Origin: JBILCM01 sp044353165 | Lineage (GTDB): Bacteria; Bacillota; Bacilli; Paenibacillales; YIM-B00363 | Length of the DNA: 8,187 bases | Direction of reading: 5' to 3' | NCBI GenBank assembly: GCA_044353165.1 | Contig: JBILCM010000094.1 | Coordinates: 1 to 8,187, forward strand | Shown: positions 5,395-8,187 of the stretch, piece by piece | Numbering within the stretch: the stretch's first letter is position 1 | Layout: each line of letters starts with the position of its first letter | Position numbers and translations under genes: made by a program | Notes under the pieces: generated by a model | The model's database searches: none | The model's input: only the letters and a program-made list of their open reading frames with translations | What the model was told of the DNA's origin: nothing

Positions 5395-6224
5395 TGGCTA
5401 ACACTGATTGTTTTGTATCTGTAATTGATTTAAAGCAGATCACATCGGTTTATCCTGGCGATATTGTATATCCACCCAGAGGTCAATATGGACCGAGAAT
5501 ACAGCGTAAACTGCAGTTGGTATTTCTGATGTCGGGGAGCATGACAGTACATGTCGATGGGAAACCTTATCCGATTCCAGTCGGTCACGTCGCTTTGCTA
5601 ACGCCTGATCATCTTGAATTTTTCGAGTTTGCTGCTGACCAAGAAACGTGGCATAGGTGGATTGCCGTCCACGTTGACCCTGTATCGGCACAAGTGACTG
5701 CACACCTTGCAAACTTACCCCTGCATATCCCAATATCAGAGGAGATGAGTCGTTTGGTGGACATCATGCTTCACTTGCGACGCCACTTACCCTCAACCCA
5801 TGAGACGTTACGTAGCTTTGGACTGGCAGTGTTACAACTTTACGAAACAGAAAGTCATATGTCTTTAAACAACCATTTGGGCCATCCATCAATTGCAAAA
5901 GCCAAAACATACATTGAAAAAAATTATGCACAGCACATTTCCTTATCCAGTCTTGCGCATCATGTAGGACTATCCGAGGAACACCTCGTGCGATTGTTTC
6001 ACAAATCCGAAGCCATGACACCGATGAAATTTGTGTGGAGATTCCGTATTGTCCGAGCCACCGAAATGCTAGTGCAAACAGGGTTGTCCGTTGGCGAAAT
6101 CGCCTCGCGTTGCGGGTTTAAGACGTCTTATCATTTTGCTAGAATGGTAAAAAGCGTGACAAAAAAAACCCCTTCGCAAATCCGCTTGGATGCATGGAAG
6201 GGGAATCAACGTGAATCAGAATGA
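5394..6224 (+). CDS. AraC-family transcriptional regulator with cupin sensor domain
   Basis: This is a 276-aa regulator. The N-terminal half is an AraC-type beta-barrel (cupin) sensor, with LQLVFLMSGSMTVHVDG at 40-56 followed by VGHVALLTPDHLEFFEF (63-79) and TWHRWIAV (85-92). The C-terminal AraC/XylS domain spans about 166-265, with a first helix-turn-helix around 182-203 (ISLSSLAHHVGLSEEHLVRL) and a second around 232-252 (SVGEIASRCGFKTSYHFARM), closing with KKTPSQIR (257-264). I chose ATG 5394 because AAGGAGG (5376-5382) lies 11 nt upstream. A GTG at 5373 would place that site inside the coding region and has no site of its own. The gene is divergent from the PhyH-family gene and is its probable local regulator (inference); small aromatic, sugar or similar ligands are usual in the family. 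Its last 9 bp overlap the uxaC 3' end tail to tail, and its last 60 bp contain the uxaC terminator in antisense. No terminator of its own is visible. Confidence 0.93.
   Translation: MANTDCFVSVIDLKQITSVYPGDIVYPPRGQYGPRIQRKLQLVFLMSGSMTVHVDGKPYPIPVGHVALLTPDHLEFFEFAADQETWHRWIAVHVDPVSAQVTAHLANLPLHIPISEEMSRLVDIMLHLRRHLPSTHETLRSFGLAVLQLYETESHMSLNNHLGHPSIAKAKTYIEKNYAQHISLSSLAHHVGLSEEHLVRLFHKSEAMTPMKFVWRFRIVRATEMLVQTGLSVGEIASRCGFKTSYHFARMVKSVTKKTPSQIRLDAWKGNQRESE
6161..6203 (-). terminator. Intrinsic terminator of uxaC inside the convergent araC coding region
   Basis: Read on the minus strand, CCCCTTC (6203-6197) pairs perfectly with GAAGGGG (6175-6169). A smaller inner stem ATCC/GGAT (6191-6180) lies in the loop, and eight T residues (plus-strand A 6161-6168) follow. 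The hairpin begins 12 bp past the uxaC stop codon, the expected place. All of it lies within codons for the last part of the AraC domain, including conserved KKTPSQIR. On the plus strand no T-run follows, so it should not stop araC transcription. Confidence 0.82.
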
Positions 6225-7619
6225 AAAATAATGTTTGGCGTTGTTGTAGCAAATGTTCTCCACGATCGCATTTAGTTGTGCTTCATCATCTGGGAATTCG
6301 CCTTGTTCAACCCACTCCCCGATCAAATTGCATAGAATGCGCCGGAAATACTCATGTCGTGTATACGACAAAAAGCTTCGCGAATCCGTTAGCATACCGA
6401 CAAATTGACTTAGAAGCCCAAGATTTGCAAGCGACTTGATCTGAGCGATCATGCCGTCTTTCGTGTCGTTAAACCACCATGCAGAACCGAACTGCATTTT
6501 ACCAGGTATCCCGCCGCCTTGAAAATTACCGATCATCGTGCCGATGATGTCATTCTGTGTCGCATTCAAAGAATAGAGAACCGTCTTTGGCAATACATTC
6601 TCACGATCAAGTTGATCCAGAAGACGGGACAGCGGGAATGCTATTGCACTATCATTGATCGAATCGAAGCCGATATCCGGTCCAAGCGCTTTAAACATAC
6701 GTGTATTGTTGTTACGGGCAGCATTGATGTGATATTGCATCACCCAGCCGTGATCGGCGTATTGTTTGCCTAAGAAGAACAAAGTCGCTGCTTTGTACTG
6801 CTTCTCTTCATCCAAAGATACAGTCTCACCGCGCAGTGCTTTTGCAAAAATGGCAGTAACCTGTTCGGTGCTATGATCCGCATAAGGCACATAATCAAGT
6901 GCATGGTCAGATACACGACAACCCACACTGTGGAAAAATTGAATACGGTTCTCTAATGAATAGAGAAATTGCTCATAGGTCGATATCGGTTTCCCCGATG
7001 CATGAGAAAGTTTTTGAACCCATGCAGTAAAACCGTTCCGGTTCAATTCCAATCCCTTGTCTGGTCTGAACGACGGCAACACCAAGACATCGAAACTCGA
7101 ATCCTCGCTGATTTTGATATGGTATTCAAGCGAATCAATCGGATCATCCGTGGTGCAGATGACGCGGACATCGGACTTCGTGATGAAATCTCGCGCCCCA
7201 AAACCTGTTCCGTTCAATTGCGCATTCACTTTCTCCCAGATGATCGGAGCGTTCGCCTCATTGATCCATTCATTGACACCAAAGAAACGTTGCAACTCCA
7301 AATGCGACCAGTGATAAAGCGGGTTCCCGATTGCGCTGGAAAGAACACGAGCAAATGCGAGAAATTTATCATAATCGCTGGCGTTCCCAGTGATGTAAGC
7401 TTCATCAACACCTGCAGAACGCATCAAGCGCCATTTGTAGTGATCGCCGTACAACCACACCTCCGTAATATTCTTGTACGTCTTATTCTCATAAATTTCT
7501 TTCGGACTCAGGTGGCAGTGGTAATCAATAATGGGCATGTGTTTGGCCGCGTTATGATACAAGCGGACCGCTGTCTGGTTCAGCAACAAGAAATTATCAT
7601 CTAAGAATGCTCTTGTCAT
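6216..7619 (-). CDS. uxaC: Uronate (glucuronate/galacturonate) isomerase
   Basis: UxaC (EC 5.3.1.12) interconverts D-glucuronate and D-fructuronate, and D-galacturonate and D-tagaturonate, the first cytosolic step of hexuronate catabolism. At 467 aa it is close to the usual length of about 470. Family features are in order: DYHCHLSP at 32-39 (amidohydrolase-superfamily HxH metal motif, H34 and H36), YKWRLMRSAGV at 61-71, CTTDDPIDSL at 155-164, SDHALD at 237-242, MQYHINAARNNN at 294-305, GSAWWFND at 378-385, and TDSRSFLSYTRHEYFRR at 411-427. All appear intact. The ATG at 7619 is preceded by GAGGTGG about 9 nt away and lies 21 bp after the gnd stop codon, so the two are cotranscribed. Other hexuronate genes (uxaA, uxaB, uxuA, uxuB, kdgK, kdgA, exuT) are absent from the window. 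The 3' end overlaps the convergent araC gene by 9 bp. Confidence 0.97.
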   Translation of the reverse strand: MTRAFLDDNFLLLNQTAVRLYHNAAKHMPIIDYHCHLSPKEIYENKTYKNITEVWLYGDHYKWRLMRSAGVDEAYITGNASDYDKFLAFARVLSSAIGNPLYHWSHLELQRFFGVNEWINEANAPIIWEKVNAQLNGTGFGARDFITKSDVRVICTTDDPIDSLEYHIKISEDSSFDVLVLPSFRPDKGLELNRNGFTAWVQKLSHASGKPISTYEQFLYSLENRIQFFHSVGCRVSDHALDYVPYADHSTEQVTAIFAKALRGETVSLDEEKQYKAATLFFLGKQYADHGWVMQYHINAARNNNTRMFKALGPDIGFDSINDSAIAFPLSRLLDQLDRENVLPKTVLYSLNATQNDIIGTMIGNFQGGGIPGKMQFGSAWWFNDTKDGMIAQIKSLANLGLLSQFVGMLTDSRSFLSYTRHEYFRRILCNLIGEWVEQGEFPDDEAQLNAIVENICYNNAKHYFSF

Positions 7620-7640
7620 AAATAAAATCCACCTCTCGCT

Positions 7641-8187
7641 TTATTTCATCCACTCGACATGGAATGATCCCGGCCGATCGATGCGTTCGAACGTATGCGC
7701 TCCGAAATAATCGCGCTGCGCCTGCAGCAAGTTCGCCGGCAAGCGTGCCGTCCGATACGAATCATAGTAAGCCAGCGCGGATGCGAACGCCGGTGCCGGT
7801 ATTCCACGCTGGGCAGCGATCGCGACTACATTGCGCCACGACTCCTGATATTTCTCTACCGCTCCCTGGAAATACGGATCAAGCAACAAGTTTTTTAGCG
7901 CCCCATCTCGCACGTACGCGTCGGTAATGTTCTGCAAAAACCGGGCGCGTATAATACAGCCACCGCGGAAAATCTTCGCGATCTCGCCATACTGTAAATC
8001 CCACCCGTAGTGCTCCGACGCTGCACGCATCTGCGCAAACCCTTGCGCATACGAACAAATTTTGCTCGCATACAACGCCTGCCGCACTTGTTCGATGAAG
8101 GCCTCCCGCTCGATCGCAAGCGGCTTCACTGCTGGTCCCTTCAACGTCTGGCTCGCCGCCACGCGCTCCGCCTTCAACGAGGAGAGA
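7641..8187 (-). CDS. gnd: 6-phosphogluconate dehydrogenase (decarboxylating), C-terminal part; 5' end outside window
   Basis: About 182 C-terminal residues of an enzyme of about 470 are visible. It oxidatively decarboxylates 6-phosphogluconate to ribulose 5-phosphate in the oxidative pentose phosphate pathway. The visible region is the all-helical C-terminal domain with strong family motifs: LKAERVAASQTLKGP near the right edge, KICSYAQGFAQM, IAKIFRGGCIIRARFL, and the highly conserved FASALAYYDSYRTARLP and LLQAQRDYFGAHTFER ending FHVEW. The coenzyme domain and the catalytic Lys and Glu lie outside the window, so NADP versus NAD preference cannot be judged. The TTG at 8177 is internal, because the frame stays open and conserved to the edge. 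GC content is visibly higher than in the left part of the window. It lies 21 bp upstream of uxaC in the same direction. Placement next to uxaC rather than zwf suggests use in gluconate or uronate catabolism (inference), perhaps as a second gnd copy. Confidence 0.96.
   Translation of the reverse strand, partial: LSSLKAERVAASQTLKGPAVKPLAIEREAFIEQVRQALYASKICSYAQGFAQMRAASEHYGWDLQYGEIAKIFRGGCIIRARFLQNITDAYVRDGALKNLLLDPYFQGAVEKYQESWRNVVAIAAQRGIPAPAFASALAYYDSYRTARLPANLLQAQRDYFGAHTFERIDRPGSFHVEWMK

Noticed and set aside
6969..7604. Long plus-strand open frame (211 codons) opposite uxaC
   Set aside because: It lies wholly antisense to a well-conserved enzyme gene, its translation shows no domain, and no ribosome site or promoter was seen. 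It is a shadow of uxaC codon use.
1..8187. CRISPR arrays, IS-element ends, tRNA genes, integrase sites or toxin-antitoxin pairs
   Set aside because: Read on both strands, no evenly spaced repeats, transposase-like frames, tRNA-like cloverleaf ends or small paired genes were seen. The gaps between genes are short and explained by promoters and terminators.

Overview
The window looks like ordinary low-to-mid GC Bacillota chromosome, most like a Paenibacillaceae or Alicyclobacillaceae member. The reasons are strong GGAGG-type ribosome binding sites, short tightly packed operons, U-tract terminators, and the gene types present (several AraC regulators, Gfo/Idh/MocA oxidoreductases, ThuA, PhyH, UxaC). 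No genus can be fixed from the sequence alone. There are no tRNA or rRNA genes, CRISPR arrays, insertion sequences or phage genes. Coding density is very high and no stretch over 300 bases lacks a gene.

Layout, left to right. (1) 1-334, plus strand: the 3' end of an AraC-family regulator whose body lies outside the window. (2) 333-4506, minus strand: one four-gene operon read right to left as LacI-family regulator, Gfo/Idh/MocA oxidoreductase (386 aa), ThuA-domain protein and a second Gfo/Idh/MocA oxidoreductase (360 aa). It has its own promoter (TTGACA, 17 bp, GAAAAT with an extended TG), a palindrome lying over the -10 and predicted start site, and a clear intrinsic terminator at 333-367. 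The LacI reading frame has no ATG, GTG or TTG start in front of its helix-turn-helix. It appears to start at ATA (4442) or ATT (4445) behind a good Shine-Dalgarno. (3) 4519-5327, minus strand: a single-gene unit for a PhyH-family Fe(II)/2-oxoglutarate dioxygenase with its own terminator. (4) 5394-6224, plus strand: a cupin-type AraC regulator divergent from the dioxygenase gene, sharing a 66-bp promoter region in which the two best -10 boxes face each other. (5) 6161-8187, minus strand: a sugar-acid unit with the C-terminal part of 6-phosphogluconate dehydrogenase (gnd, running off the right edge) followed by uronate isomerase (uxaC). The uxaC 3' end overlaps the araC 3' end by 9 bp, and its terminator lies inside the araC coding sequence.

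How the genes may work together (inference): the LacI operon resembles the thuA-thuB arrangement known from rhizobial disaccharide use, in which a ThuA protein and a Gfo/Idh/MocA dehydrogenase act on oxidised (3-keto) sugars. Here one ThuA protein sits between two different NAD(P)-dependent dehydrogenases under a probably self-regulating LacI repressor, with no transporter or glycosidase in the window. uxaC feeds hexuronates towards the 2-keto-3-deoxygluconate route, and gnd belongs to the oxidative pentose phosphate pathway. The window is therefore a carbohydrate-catabolism neighbourhood made of small, separately regulated units. I see no convincing sign of a wholly new defence or mobile system. 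The most unusual points are the LacI start codon, the nested operator and promoter, and the terminator hidden in a convergent gene.
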